Below are positions 34,266-41,042 of a DNA stretch of 48,523 nucleotides, piece by piece; the stretch's first letter is position 1, and each line of letters begins with the position of its first letter. Location: positions 1 through 48,523 of the IMG/VR virus record IMGVR_UViG_3300037119_003930; one strand, written 5' to 3'. Made by a program: the position numbers and the translations under genes. Under the pieces are notes generated by a model. It ran no database searches and had not been told where the DNA came from. It saw only the letters and a program-made list of their open reading frames with translations. The DNA comes from a virus.

Positions 34266-35362
34266 AAGCCCAGACCCTCGCCAGGAAGATGAACGCCCGG
34301 AAGGGCCGACCGGCCCCGACCCTGGTCCCCCGGTACCCGGTGGTCCAGGTCAACCCGGACGACCACGTCGCCACCCTCCAGCGGCCCGACGGGTCCCGGT
34401 TCGAGGTCTACACGATGGACGGGACCCTCCCGGGCCTGGGGGACGTGGTCCCGGTCCAGTCCAACGGCGGGGACCCCTTCGTCCTCTCCACCCGGGTCCT
34501 GGTCGAAGGCACCCGGCAGTCCTCGAACTACCTGGCCGGGACCTCCGGCTGGTTCATCGGCGCGGACGGCAACGTCGAGTTCAACGACGGGGTGTTCCGG
34601 GGGGCCGTGACCGGCAACCTGTTCCGCACCGCGGAGACCGGGCCCCGCGTGGAGATCAGCGGGGACGAGGTCCGGTCCGTCCGGTACTACACGGGCCGGA
34701 CCGGCGAGGTCACCCCGGGAGCCACCTCCTCCTACGACGACTTCACGATGGCCGTGGTCGAGATGACCTCCCCGACCTTCAACCTGGGGGGCACCGACAA
34801 GTTCGCCCGGCTCCGGGTCGGCGTGGACTTCACCGACGACACCACGTTCGCGGACCTGGACGGCGACGACCTGCGGGTCAACGGGGTGTCGATCTCCACG
34901 CCCCCGTTCTCCATGAAGCGGCTGATCGGCCAGACCTTCACCTCGTCCGACACCGGGTTCGCGGCGATCCTCTTCGACGCCGATCACCTGGTCCACCACG
35001 CCTCCGCGATCTCGTACTCGGCGGGGACCTGGAGCATCTTCCGGCCCGGCATCTACGACCTGTTCGGGACCCTCGGCTGGCAGGACCTGGCGGTGAACAC
35101 CGGCTCCCGGGAGATCAGGGTGGTGGAGGACGGGTCGGAGCGGGTCCTGGACTCCCGGAACTTCGTGGCGCAGCGCCGGACCGTCCACAACTTCCACGAC
35201 ACGATCATCGCCCCGGGGGACACGTCCCTGATCAACCCCTGGACCGTCCAGTTGAAGGCCTCCCAGTACAACACGACCTCCGGCGGTACCGGCCTGACCC
35301 TGACGGGGAGGGCCTCGATCGGGCGCCGGTCCGGGGTCGATCTGACCTGGACCCCGCCCTGA
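34262..35362 (+). CDS. Minor tail protein with C-terminal jelly-roll-like domain (366 aa)
   Basis: GTG 34262 overlaps the previous stop. The N-terminus (about 1-90) has an OB/beta-barrel look (QVNPDDHVATLQRPDGSRFEVYTMDG). Middle strands DFTMAVVEMTSPTFNLGG lead to a C-terminal domain (about 215-366: FAAILFDADHLVHHASAISYS..GIYDLFGTLGWQDL...) resembling the C1q/TNF-like jelly roll of phage receptor-binding proteins. It ends the tail gene set. Confidence 0.65.
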   Translation: MKAQTLARKMNARKGRPAPTLVPRYPVVQVNPDDHVATLQRPDGSRFEVYTMDGTLPGLGDVVPVQSNGGDPFVLSTRVLVEGTRQSSNYLAGTSGWFIGADGNVEFNDGVFRGAVTGNLFRTAETGPRVEISGDEVRSVRYYTGRTGEVTPGATSSYDDFTMAVVEMTSPTFNLGGTDKFARLRVGVDFTDDTTFADLDGDDLRVNGVSISTPPFSMKRLIGQTFTSSDTGFAAILFDADHLVHHASAISYSAGTWSIFRPGIYDLFGTLGWQDLAVNTGSREIRVVEDGSERVLDSRNFVAQRRTVHNFHDTIIAPGDTSLINPWTVQLKASQYNTTSGGTGLTLTGRASIGRRSGVDLTWTPP

Positions 35363-35376
35363 TCTCAGATTAGGTA

Positions 35377-35407
35377 TTGACAGGTCTGGACAGGTCTGTG
35401 TTACAGT
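35377..35407 (+). promoter_or_regulatory. Class A promoter for structured RNA region
   Basis: A perfect TTGACA, spacer of GGTCTGGACAGGTCTGTGT, and TACAGT (35402-35407) preceded by TGT (extended -10). This is the best -35 match of the family together with 45633. Predicted start is about 35413-35415. Confidence 0.75.
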
Positions 35408-35413
35408 GGTCTG

Positions 35414-35572
35414 TGTAGGAAGCAGCACAGACCAGGTAGCAGTGACCGGAGCCGATCCCGCGATCTCGGAGCCACCCCAACGACTGCCAGGTCTGCCCGC
35501 CGCCAGTGAAAGTCTGGTCGCCAGAACGGAGCATCCCCTGACGGGGGACCGGGACCGGCGGGAGCTTCCTAC
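35414..35572 (+). ncRNA. Candidate structured RNA with three-way junction
   Basis: The predicted transcript begins with GTAGGAAGC (35415-35423), which pairs perfectly with GCTTCCTAC (35564-35572). Inside, CAGACC (35428-35433) pairs with GGTCTG (35490-35495) and extends through GG/CC and CAGT/ACTG with a small bulge; CCCGCCG (35496-35502) pairs with CGGCGGG (35556-35562). The second and third helices are directly adjacent, so the whole forms a three-way junction closed by the first helix. Each arm has further hairpins (GATC/GATC around 35453-35464, TCCCC/GGGGA near 35533-35548). No ORF of gene-like codon use lies here. An alternative 5' hairpin, GGTCTGTG/CACAGACC (35408-35433), would compete if transcription began earlier. 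Confidence 0.55.
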
Positions 35573-35896
35573 TTGACAACCGAATACGAGAGAGTCCAGC
35601 AGGACCTCGGGACCCCCGAGGCACCACTGAGCAGACCCTGTGACCCCGTCCCTGACGGCTAACGACCACGACCTCGCTCCAGGCCTCCAGTCGGTAACGC
35701 GGACTGGAATCACGATGACCGAGGCGATCCCTGAACGAAGGACGGGTGAGGGCACTGCGGTAGGTGAGTGAAGGGGGAGAACGGGAGGACCTGCGACCGG
35801 GAGCAAGGGGGGAGGTGCATCGAACCCTGGAGGACCGGAACCGGAGAACCCCGGCCCGGGGCCCTGCTGGACCCTCTCGTCTGAACCAGGAGCACT
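35573..35896 (+). other. Non-coding continuation of structured leader
   Basis: Between the three-way-junction RNA and ATG 35897 I see no convincing gene but many helices: CCTCGGG/CCCGAGG (35605-35621), CCCGTCC (35645-35651) with GGACGGG (35740-35746) enclosing TCCAGTC/GACTGGA (35686-35708), and CCCCG/CGGGG (35849-35861). It could be one long RNA with the first domain, or a 5' leader of the 35897 gene. No terminator separates them clearly. Confidence 0.45.
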
Positions 35897-36175
35897 ATGA
35901 CCACGACACTCAAGTCCACTGCCCGAGGCCTCTACGAGGTTCGCCAGGACGGAGTCCTGATCGGGCTAGTCCACCGGACCTCCCGCCAGTTCCTCACGAT
36001 GGACAACAACCCCCGCATCATCGAGCGTGACATCCGCTGGCAGGGGGAGACCACCACCGGTCGGATGACCTACAAGGTCTCCACCCGGAAGGCCGCTGTC
36101 GACATGATCGTCCAGGGTCTCCGCTGTGAGGAGGCAGGCACTCGCCACTGGGGGCACTTCCTCCCCGAGGACTAG
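35897..36175 (+). CDS. Hypothetical protein downstream of structured RNA (92 aa)
   Basis: ATG 35897 has a clear AGGAG five bases upstream, unlike the leaderless class A genes, so it is translated from a long leader. Like them it starts ATGACCACGACA. The product is basic and mixed alpha/beta: GLYEVRQDGVLIGLVHRTSRQFLTMD, later KAAVDMIVQGLRCEEAG. No family is recognised. A strong terminator follows it, so RNA region and gene form a single transcription unit. Confidence 0.65.
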   Translation: MTTTLKSTARGLYEVRQDGVLIGLVHRTSRQFLTMDNNPRIIERDIRWQGETTTGRMTYKVSTRKAAVDMIVQGLRCEEAGTRHWGHFLPED

Positions 36176-36190
36176 CCTCCGCCACAACCC

Positions 36191-36225
36191 ACCACCCCTG
36201 CTCCTCCTCCCCCGGCAGGGGTGGT
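36191..36225 (+). terminator. Intrinsic terminator after 35897 gene
   Basis: Perfect 11-base-pair stem (ACCACCCCTGC with GCAGGGGTGGT) and a pyrimidine-rich 13-base loop, followed by TTCGCG. The class B element follows 16 bases later. Confidence 0.8.
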
Positions 36226-36240
36226 TTCGCGTCCCGGGAC

Positions 36241-36250
36241 TGCATCCCCG
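36241..36250 (+). promoter_or_regulatory. Class B late element upstream of lysis genes
   Basis: TGCATCCCCG, 43 bases before the ATG of the holin-like gene and just past the terminator. Confidence 0.55.
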
Positions 36251-36283
36251 GTCGTGCCCCGGACCCCGGCGAGGCTGGGCCGC

Positions 36284-36598
36284 ATGTTCAACCTCACCAA
36301 GACAGCGGTCCTGGACACGGTCGAGCGCTGCATCCGGACCTTCGTCGGCGTCTTCGTATCCACCCTGATCGCCTCCGGCTGGGTCCCCGAGGACAACTCC
36401 CTGGCAGTCCTCTCGAACCTGTCGATCCTGTCCAAGGCCGGGTACTCCGGTCTCGCCGCCGTGGTCACGATCCTCCTGGCGTTCGTGCTCGCGGTGTTCG
36501 GCCCGAAGAACGGCACGACCTCCGTGGTCCGGGACGTGGTCGACGCGGACGTGATCCGCGCCCTCGACCCCCTGACCCCGGATGCCCCGGGGGACTGA
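36284..36598 (+). CDS. Holin-like membrane protein (r1t-type, 104 aa)
   Basis: ATG 36284. Two hydrophobic segments: VERCIRTFVGVFVSTLIASG (about 12-31) and a second of AGYSGLAAVVTILLAFVLAVF type (about 51-71), with an acidic C-terminus. The RTFVGxFVxxLIASG pattern is that of r1t-family holins, which open the membrane to release endolysin. The endolysin gene follows directly. Confidence 0.75.
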   Translation: MFNLTKTAVLDTVERCIRTFVGVFVSTLIASGWVPEDNSLAVLSNLSILSKAGYSGLAAVVTILLAFVLAVFGPKNGTTSVVRDVVDADVIRALDPLTPDAPGD

Positions 36599-36601
36599 CA
36601 A

Positions 36602-37327
36602 GTGGCGACCCTGGCCGAGACCTTCGTCCGGCTCGGGGGTCGACCACAGGACGTAGGGAGGACCGCGGACTCCCACTCCGTGGCGGCCCTGGCCGAGCCT
36701 CTCCGGTCGCGCATCTACACGGTCATCCAGGACGCCCCGGGGCATGGCCTGTCGGTCTCCTCCGGGTACCGGACCCCCTGGCAGCAGTACATGTTGCGGG
36801 CGGAGCGGGTCGGGGCGGCCCGGGCGTTCGACAGGAACTACCCGGGCTATCCCCGGACCGCCATCCCCTACTCGTCGGAGCACCAGAAGGGCAAGGCCGC
36901 CGACATGGGTGGGACGGCCCTCCAGTGGCTGATCGACCATGAGCGGGAGTACGGCCTGGAACGAACCGTCCGGGGGGAGCGTTGGCACTTCGAGGCCACC
37001 CGGACCCCGACCCGCAGGATCATCCCCTATCCGGGCTCCAGGCCCGGCGAACCCGTCGAACCGAAGGAGCCGTTCACCGTGGCGCAGTACGAGACGATCA
37101 TGAAGGAGTTGGGTGAGATCAGGGAGGCCCTGTCCCGGATCGGCGCCCGGCAGAAGGAGCAGGGTGAGGACTGGCTGGCTCCGACCCGGAAGGATGTCCG
37201 GGAGTTGCACGAGGACCTCCACGAGGACGGCACGATCGACAAGGACCGGTTGGAGCCGACGACCCGCAGGGGCCGGGAGACCAGGGAGATGGTCGGGGAA
37301 ATCCACGACCATCTGCTCGGTGGCTGA
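36602..37327 (+). CDS. Endolysin: M15 (VanY/LAS-type) peptidase
   Basis: 241 residues from GTG 36602. The catalytic domain occupies about residues 20-150: SVSSGYRTPWQQ, then zinc ligands His94 and Asp101 in SEHQKGKAADMGG (HxxGxAxD), and RWHFE with His129. This is the LAS peptidase pattern that cleaves peptide cross-links of cell wall. The C-terminal third is a charged helix (QYETIMKELGEIREALSRIG), a likely oligomerisation or wall-binding tail. No signal peptide, so release depends on the holin. Confidence 0.85.
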   Translation: MATLAETFVRLGGRPQDVGRTADSHSVAALAEPLRSRIYTVIQDAPGHGLSVSSGYRTPWQQYMLRAERVGAARAFDRNYPGYPRTAIPYSSEHQKGKAADMGGTALQWLIDHEREYGLERTVRGERWHFEATRTPTRRIIPYPGSRPGEPVEPKEPFTVAQYETIMKELGEIREALSRIGARQKEQGEDWLAPTRKDVRELHEDLHEDGTIDKDRLEPTTRRGRETREMVGEIHDHLLGG

Positions 37328-37733
37328 CCGGGCCAACGGCGCGACCCGGGACCCGTGGATTCTCTGGCTCGGTCAGATCGCCACGGTCGCGACCGCCGCC
37401 TATCTGATGCTGTCGGCCCTCACGTTCGAGCGCGGCGACGCCCTCTGGTTCACCTTCGACGTGCGCTGGTTCTACGCCGCGTCCGCGGTGGTCGGGACCC
37501 TGGCCGCCTTCTGGCGCCGTCTCCGGCTCCCCTGGCTCCTGATGCTCCTGGTCTGCACCCTGGGTCGGGCAGCGGCCCTGGTCGTCATCGGGTCGGACAC
37601 GATCTCCACCCGGGTGGCTGAACTACGGGGCGCCTTCGGCTGGGCGGTCCTCTGGGTGCTGGGGTCGTTCCCGATGTTCGCCGCGCAGGCGTCGGACATC
37701 ATCCGTGGGCGGATCGAACCGCGTGCTCGGTGA
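37320..37733 (+). CDS. Polytopic membrane protein (137 aa)
   Basis: GTG 37320 overlaps the endolysin stop. Four hydrophobic segments: WILWLGQIATVATAAYLML, WFYAASAVVGTLAAFW, PWLLMLLVCTLGRAAALVVIG, FGWAVLWVLGSFPMFAAQA. It lies in the lysis cassette, so an additional holin or antiholin is possible. No family recognised. Confidence 0.6.
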   Translation: MADRANGATRDPWILWLGQIATVATAAYLMLSALTFERGDALWFTFDVRWFYAASAVVGTLAAFWRRLRLPWLLMLLVCTLGRAAALVVIGSDTISTRVAELRGAFGWAVLWVLGSFPMFAAQASDIIRGRIEPRAR

Positions 37734-38061
37734 CCTGACGCAGGTCCTCGCGGACCTGGAGTGGCTCCGGGCCCTCCTGATCACCGGGATCACAGGCGGT
37801 GGCGGGTACGGCATCTTCCGTCTCTGGAAGCTGTTCTCCTCTGACTTCCTCACGCCCTACCGGGACGAGATGGGGGACCTGCGGGCCAGGGTCGACCAGT
37901 TGGAGCAGGCCGACGAGAAGAAGTCCTTGGCCCTGAACGAGACCCGGAAGTCGATCCGGGCCTGTGAGGAGCGGGAGCACCGACTGCGGATGGTGCTGAT
38001 CCGCAACGGTATCGAGTACCCCGAACAGGACGCCACCCCACCGAAGGAACCACCGCTGTGA
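37723..38061 (+). CDS. Membrane-anchored coiled-coil protein (lysis cassette)
   Basis: About 112 residues from GTG 37723 (GTG 37705 is also possible). An N-terminal hydrophobic segment (LRALLITGITGGGGYGIFRLW) is followed by a charged heptad region (DEMGDLRARVDQLEQADEKKSLALNE). This layout is like spanin-type or holin-accessory proteins of actinophages. The function is inferred from position only. Confidence 0.5.
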   Translation: MLGDLTQVLADLEWLRALLITGITGGGGYGIFRLWKLFSSDFLTPYRDEMGDLRARVDQLEQADEKKSLALNETRKSIRACEEREHRLRMVLIRNGIEYPEQDATPPKEPPL

Positions 38062-38474
38062 TGACCCGAGACCCCGACGACCTGTCCTCCGGCCGGAGGC
38101 TGATTCTGATCGTGGCCGCCGCGTTCGTGGTGATCTTCCTGTGGGGGTTCTTCCAGTTCGCCTACGACCGGGGGACCCGGGACGCGGCCCTGGAATTCGC
38201 CGAGCGGTCGGACTGCCGGGCGGAACTGGCGGTGGTCCTGAACAAGGCGGAGCGCCGCCAGCAGGCGGCCTTCGGTCTGGGCCTGGTCGCGGCCCTGGCC
38301 GCTGACGACCCGGGGGTCCAGGCCCGGCTCCGGGAGTTGGCCGACCAGACCCCGGACGAGGTGTTCCGGGAGCAGGTGTTGCAGATCATCGACCGGTCCG
38401 TGGAGATCAGGGAAGCGCAGGAGGAGCAGGGGGACCCGGTGAAGCGGTGCGCGGACGGGGACCCGGACAACTAG
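38058..38474 (+). CDS. Single-pass membrane protein (138 aa)
   Basis: GTG 38058 (ATG at 38061 also possible) overlaps the previous stop. One transmembrane segment, LILIVAAAFVVIFLWGFFQFAY (about 16-37), then an extracytoplasmic helical domain with ALEFAERSDCRAELAVVLNKAERRQQ. Two Cys could form a disulfide. It may act with the preceding protein in envelope disruption. Confidence 0.5.
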   Translation: MMTRDPDDLSSGRRLILIVAAAFVVIFLWGFFQFAYDRGTRDAALEFAERSDCRAELAVVLNKAERRQQAAFGLGLVAALAADDPGVQARLRELADQTPDEVFREQVLQIIDRSVEIREAQEEQGDPVKRCADGDPDN

Positions 38475-38485
38475 ATGTCAGGGAC

Positions 38486-38500
38486 GTGACGGTCCGTCAC
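38486..38500 (+). promoter_or_regulatory. Perfect 15-base dyad, putative operator
   Basis: GTGACGG-T-CCGTCAC is a perfect inverted repeat. The next bases (GTCACA, 38496-38501) are a plausible -35 with an 18-base spacer to TACCGT (38520-38525), six bases before ATG 38532. A repressor here could block that promoter. Confidence 0.45.
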
Positions 38501-38531
38501 ACAACCGCAACACGCCGACTACCGTCGCGGG

Positions 38532-39095
38532 ATGACCAAACTCCTCTGCGCCCTCTGCTTCGTCGCGTTCCTCCTCGCCTCCTGCGGCGACCCGGTAACC
38601 GGCGACAACGACGGTCCACCCCCTGACCCGGTGACCGAGCAGACCGTCGCCTCCCCGCTCCGGGCCCGCTGGGCCGAAGAGCACCAGACCGACTTCTACG
38701 AGGCGCTCTCGTGGCGCTCCATCAAGGTCTGGGTCCATGCCACGGCACTCCGCTTCGCCGTGGCCTATTCTGCGGCTGCCCCAACACCGGTACCTGACCC
38801 GGTACCCGATCCCTCCGACGCCCAGACAACGTCGCCCGGGGCCGGGTCAGGTCCGGGGGGTTCAGTCTGGGATTCCCTCGCTGCCTGTGAGTCCGGCGGT
38901 GACTGGGGCATCTCAACCGGCAACGGGTTCTACGGGGGTCTCCAGTTCACGTTGCAGTCGTGGCAGGCTGTCGGCGGACAGGGGTACCCGAACCAGGCGA
39001 CCCGGGAGGAGCAGATCAGTCGGGGCCGGGCATTGCAGGCCATCCAGGGCTGGGGAGCTTGGCCTGCGTGCTCGGCCCGACTGGGTCTCCGATAG
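38532..39095 (+). CDS. Rpf-like secreted lipoprotein (transglycosylase-like domain)
   Basis: 187 residues from ATG 38532. A lipoprotein signal (LLCALCFVAFLLASC, Cys at about 18) directs it to the membrane surface. A variable middle with a Pro-rich linker (TPVPDPVPDP) leads to a C-terminal resuscitation-promoting factor domain (about 113-187): VWDSLAACESGGDW with the catalytic Glu, NGFYGGLQFTLQSW, and a final Cys-containing helix. Rpf proteins are muralytic enzymes of actinobacteria that reactivate dormant cells. Here it could help lysis, penetrate wall or wake the host; the sequence does not tell which. Confidence 0.85.
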   Translation: MTKLLCALCFVAFLLASCGDPVTGDNDGPPPDPVTEQTVASPLRARWAEEHQTDFYEALSWRSIKVWVHATALRFAVAYSAAAPTPVPDPVPDPSDAQTTSPGAGSGPGGSVWDSLAACESGGDWGISTGNGFYGGLQFTLQSWQAVGGQGYPNQATREEQISRGRALQAIQGWGAWPACSARLGLR

Positions 39096-39099
39096 GGGC

Positions 39100-39130
39100 T
39101 AGACAGGTCTGGACAGGTCTGTGCTATGGT
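39100..39130 (+). promoter_or_regulatory. Class A promoter with short leader
   Basis: TAGACA, 19-base spacer GGTCTGGACAGGTCTGTGC, TATGGT. The predicted start is near 39137, giving a 30-base leader with GGAG before ATG 39167, unlike the leaderless members. Confidence 0.7.
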
Positions 39131-39166
39131 GGTGGGTGCTCACCTCTCAACGAAACGGAGCACGAC

Positions 39167-39961
39167 ATGCCCGACTGGCAGGACCTGGTGGCAGAAGGAC
39201 GCCGCCTGGTCAAGATGGAGGGGGAGGTTCGCTGGAAGCTCGGTGACCTCGCCCTGGAGGCGGTGCCCCTGACGCCTCCTCAGACCCCGAACTCGGCGGC
39301 GCAGGTCACCGACCGGCTGGGCCGGTTCGCCGACGAACTGGACCTGAACCTCTCGTCCCTGAAGCAGTACCGGCAGGTCGCCGGGCGCTGGCCGGAGGAG
39401 ACCCGGGTCCCCGGCGTTTCCTGGTCCGTCCACCGGGTGCTCTCGTCCCGGGAGGACCGGTTCGACCTGATCCGGTCCCGGACCACCTGGAAGAAGTCGG
39501 ACGCCCAGGAGGTCATCGGTATCAAGACGGACCACGACTCCCGGATGCACCGGCTGACCCCGGCGCAGATCGTGGAGGCGGTCCGGTCCAACCCGGACTT
39601 CGCCCGGGCCCTGGCCCGGCACACCGACACCCTGGCCGCCATCGAGGACTACGGGATCGAGGCCCGGGCCGAGAAGCACCAGGAGATCGAGGCCGAGCAC
39701 GACCGGCGCCGCAAGGGCATCCAGGATGCCGCCGCGGACCACGCCCGGAAGTGGAACGACGACCTCGCCCTGACCGAACTCCGCACGGCTGTCGACGCCC
39801 TGGGCGCGGCGATCATGCTGAAGGAGGAGTACGGGGTCGACCACCTGGACAAGGAGTCCGAACTGGTCGACCAGGTCCGGAGGCTCATCGCGGCCTACGA
39901 GTCCGGTTCCCTGACCGCAGGGGACCAGGCTTGGCTCGACTCCCTGGGGGTGGCGTCATGA
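39167..39961 (+). CDS. Putative DNA-binding regulator (264 aa)
   Basis: ATG 39167 behind GGAG. Residues about 42-66 (AAQVTDRLGRFADELDLNLSSLKQYRQVAGRW) read as a helix-turn-helix like that of actinobacterial ParB/DUF6192-type regulators; the rest is highly helical, with long charged segments (EKHQEIEAEHDRRRKGIQDAA) suitable for dimerisation. It starts the rightward non-structural block and has the family promoter, so it may be a regulator of early or middle genes. Assignment is tentative. Confidence 0.55.
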   Translation: MPDWQDLVAEGRRLVKMEGEVRWKLGDLALEAVPLTPPQTPNSAAQVTDRLGRFADELDLNLSSLKQYRQVAGRWPEETRVPGVSWSVHRVLSSREDRFDLIRSRTTWKKSDAQEVIGIKTDHDSRMHRLTPAQIVEAVRSNPDFARALARHTDTLAAIEDYGIEARAEKHQEIEAEHDRRRKGIQDAAADHARKWNDDLALTELRTAVDALGAAIMLKEEYGVDHLDKESELVDQVRRLIAAYESGSLTAGDQAWLDSLGVAS

Positions 39962-40443
39962 GCGCCGAGGGGAACATCATCGTCGAGGATGCCCTGGACC
40001 AGTACGTGGCAGCACGGAAGGCCCGGGGTGTGGACCCGACCGGTGTGAAGTGCTCGACCCTGGCGAAGTTCGCCGGGACTGACATCCGGCTGATGTCCCG
40101 GTTCCTCCAGGAGTACCGGTTGCGCCCGCCGAAGGGTGGTGGCCGGTACGTGCTCGGCTGCCAGAACTACGGCCGTGGTGGCCGCTGGCTGATCCTGGCG
40201 AAGCCGGGCTCGGACCCGAAGGTCATCCGGGAGGCCCGGGCCTCTCACGCCCGGTGGATCGCGACGGACGCGGCCCGCCGGGTGGTGACGGACCTGGCGA
40301 AGGAGCTTGCTCCTGCCCTCCAGGGCACCTACCAGTGGGAGACCATGCTGGAGATGGAGGCCGAGGCCCTGGCTGACAACCTCCGGCTGGCGGTCTCCCG
40401 GATGGACCGGGCGGTCACGTCGATCGTCGACTCCGGCGTCTGA
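39958..40443 (+). CDS. Hypothetical helical protein coupled to regulator (161 aa)
   Basis: ATG overlaps the previous stop. N-terminal region VEDALDQYVAARKARGVDPTGVKCSTLAKFAGTDIRLMS could be a winged or helix-turn-helix region with a loop GGGRYVLGCQNYGRGG; the C-terminus is helical. The pair with 39167 forms one operon ended by a strong terminator. Function unknown. Confidence 0.55.
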   Translation: MSAEGNIIVEDALDQYVAARKARGVDPTGVKCSTLAKFAGTDIRLMSRFLQEYRLRPPKGGGRYVLGCQNYGRGGRWLILAKPGSDPKVIREARASHARWIATDAARRVVTDLAKELAPALQGTYQWETMLEMEAEALADNLRLAVSRMDRAVTSIVDSGV

Positions 40444-40462
40444 CCCTCCTCCCTGCAAGTTC

Positions 40463-40494
40463 ACCGGCCCCGGGTTCCGCCACCCGGGGCCGGT
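40463..40494 (+). terminator. Intrinsic terminator after regulator operon
   Basis: Perfect 13-base-pair stem (ACCGGCCCCGGGT and complement), six-base loop, followed by TCGCGT. Confidence 0.8.
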
Positions 40495-40517
40495 TCGCGT
40501 CCGGACTCGAGGAGGAG

Positions 40518-40546
40518 TGGACAGGTCTGTCCAGGTCTGCTTAGAT
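40518..40546 (+). promoter_or_regulatory. Class A promoter, leaderless, for 40553 gene
   Basis: TGGACA, 17-base spacer, TTAGAT, GGGGTC, ATG. The -35 region forms GGACAG-GT-CTGTCC, an inverted repeat. Confidence 0.75.
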
Positions 40547-40552
40547 GGGGTC

Positions 40553-40810
40553 ATGACCAACACCCGTTACCTCCCTGACAAGGTCCTCACGACCAAGACC
40601 GGAGGCTCCGACCACCTGACCGAAGACGGTCACACCGCCCTCTGCGGCTGCCAGTCGAAGCGCTCCTTCATCCCCCGGACGGTCCGGTACTCGGCCAGGT
40701 TCTCCACCTGCTCGAAGTGCCGGAAGGCCGCGGGGCTGCCCTACATGGTCGGGGGGTCCGGCAAGCCCACCTTCGCCGACGCAGGCCCGGTATTCGGCCG
40801 GTACGCCTGA
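40553..40810 (+). CDS. Small Cys-containing protein (85 aa)
   Basis: Leaderless ATG 40553. CGCQSKRS and CSKCRKA motifs give a possible zinc site (Cys at about 31, 33, 53, 56). No further family. It follows the pattern of small zinc-ribbon accessory proteins each with its own class A promoter. Confidence 0.6.
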   Translation: MTNTRYLPDKVLTTKTGGSDHLTEDGHTALCGCQSKRSFIPRTVRYSARFSTCSKCRKAAGLPYMVGGSGKPTFADAGPVFGRYA

Positions 40811-40816
40811 CCAGGC

Positions 40817-40846
40817 CTGACCACATCCAGAGAGGACACGTAAGGT
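40817..40846 (+). promoter_or_regulatory. Degenerate class A promoter for BldC-like gene
   Basis: CTGACC, 18-base spacer, TAAGGT, seven bases, ATG 40854. This geometry decides the start: the in-frame GTG at 40845 lies inside the -10 box. Confidence 0.5.
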
Positions 40847-40853
40847 GTCGACC

Positions 40854-41042
40854 ATGACGAACGAACAGACCCTCAGCCCCGACGACCTGATCCCCATCGG
40901 GGAGGCCGCGGAGATTCTCCAGGCCTCCGTCGGGACAGTGCGGCGGTGGACCCGGGCCGGGGCCCTCCCAGTGATCCGGACCCCCGGAAACCAGAGGCGC
41001 TACCGGCGTGCCGACGTGCTCGCCCTCCTGGAGAGGCCATGA
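40854..41042 (+). CDS. BldC/MerR-type helix-turn-helix protein (62 aa)
   Basis: Residues about 12-60 read IPIGEAAEILQASVGTVRRWTRAGALPVIRTPGNQRRYRRADVLALL, a complete MerR-like winged-helix unit (quoted in pieces: IPIGEAAEIL, GTVRRW, TPGNQRRYRRADV). It lacks an effector domain, as in BldC and phage excisionases. Both a transcription regulator and an excisionase are possible; no integrase is seen in the window, which favours a regulator. Its stop overlaps the lipoprotein ATG. Confidence 0.8.
   Translation: MTNEQTLSPDDLIPIGEAAEILQASVGTVRRWTRAGALPVIRTPGNQRRYRRADVLALLERP

Noticed and set aside
35573-35578. TTGACA directly after the three-way-junction RNA
   Set aside because: No acceptable -10 box lies 16-19 bases downstream and the class A repeats are missing.
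35764-36030. 88-codon frame overlapping the structured leader and the 35897 gene
   Set aside because: No usable start context, low-complexity Arg/Gly/Pro translation, and it conflicts with a gene that has a good ribosome site.
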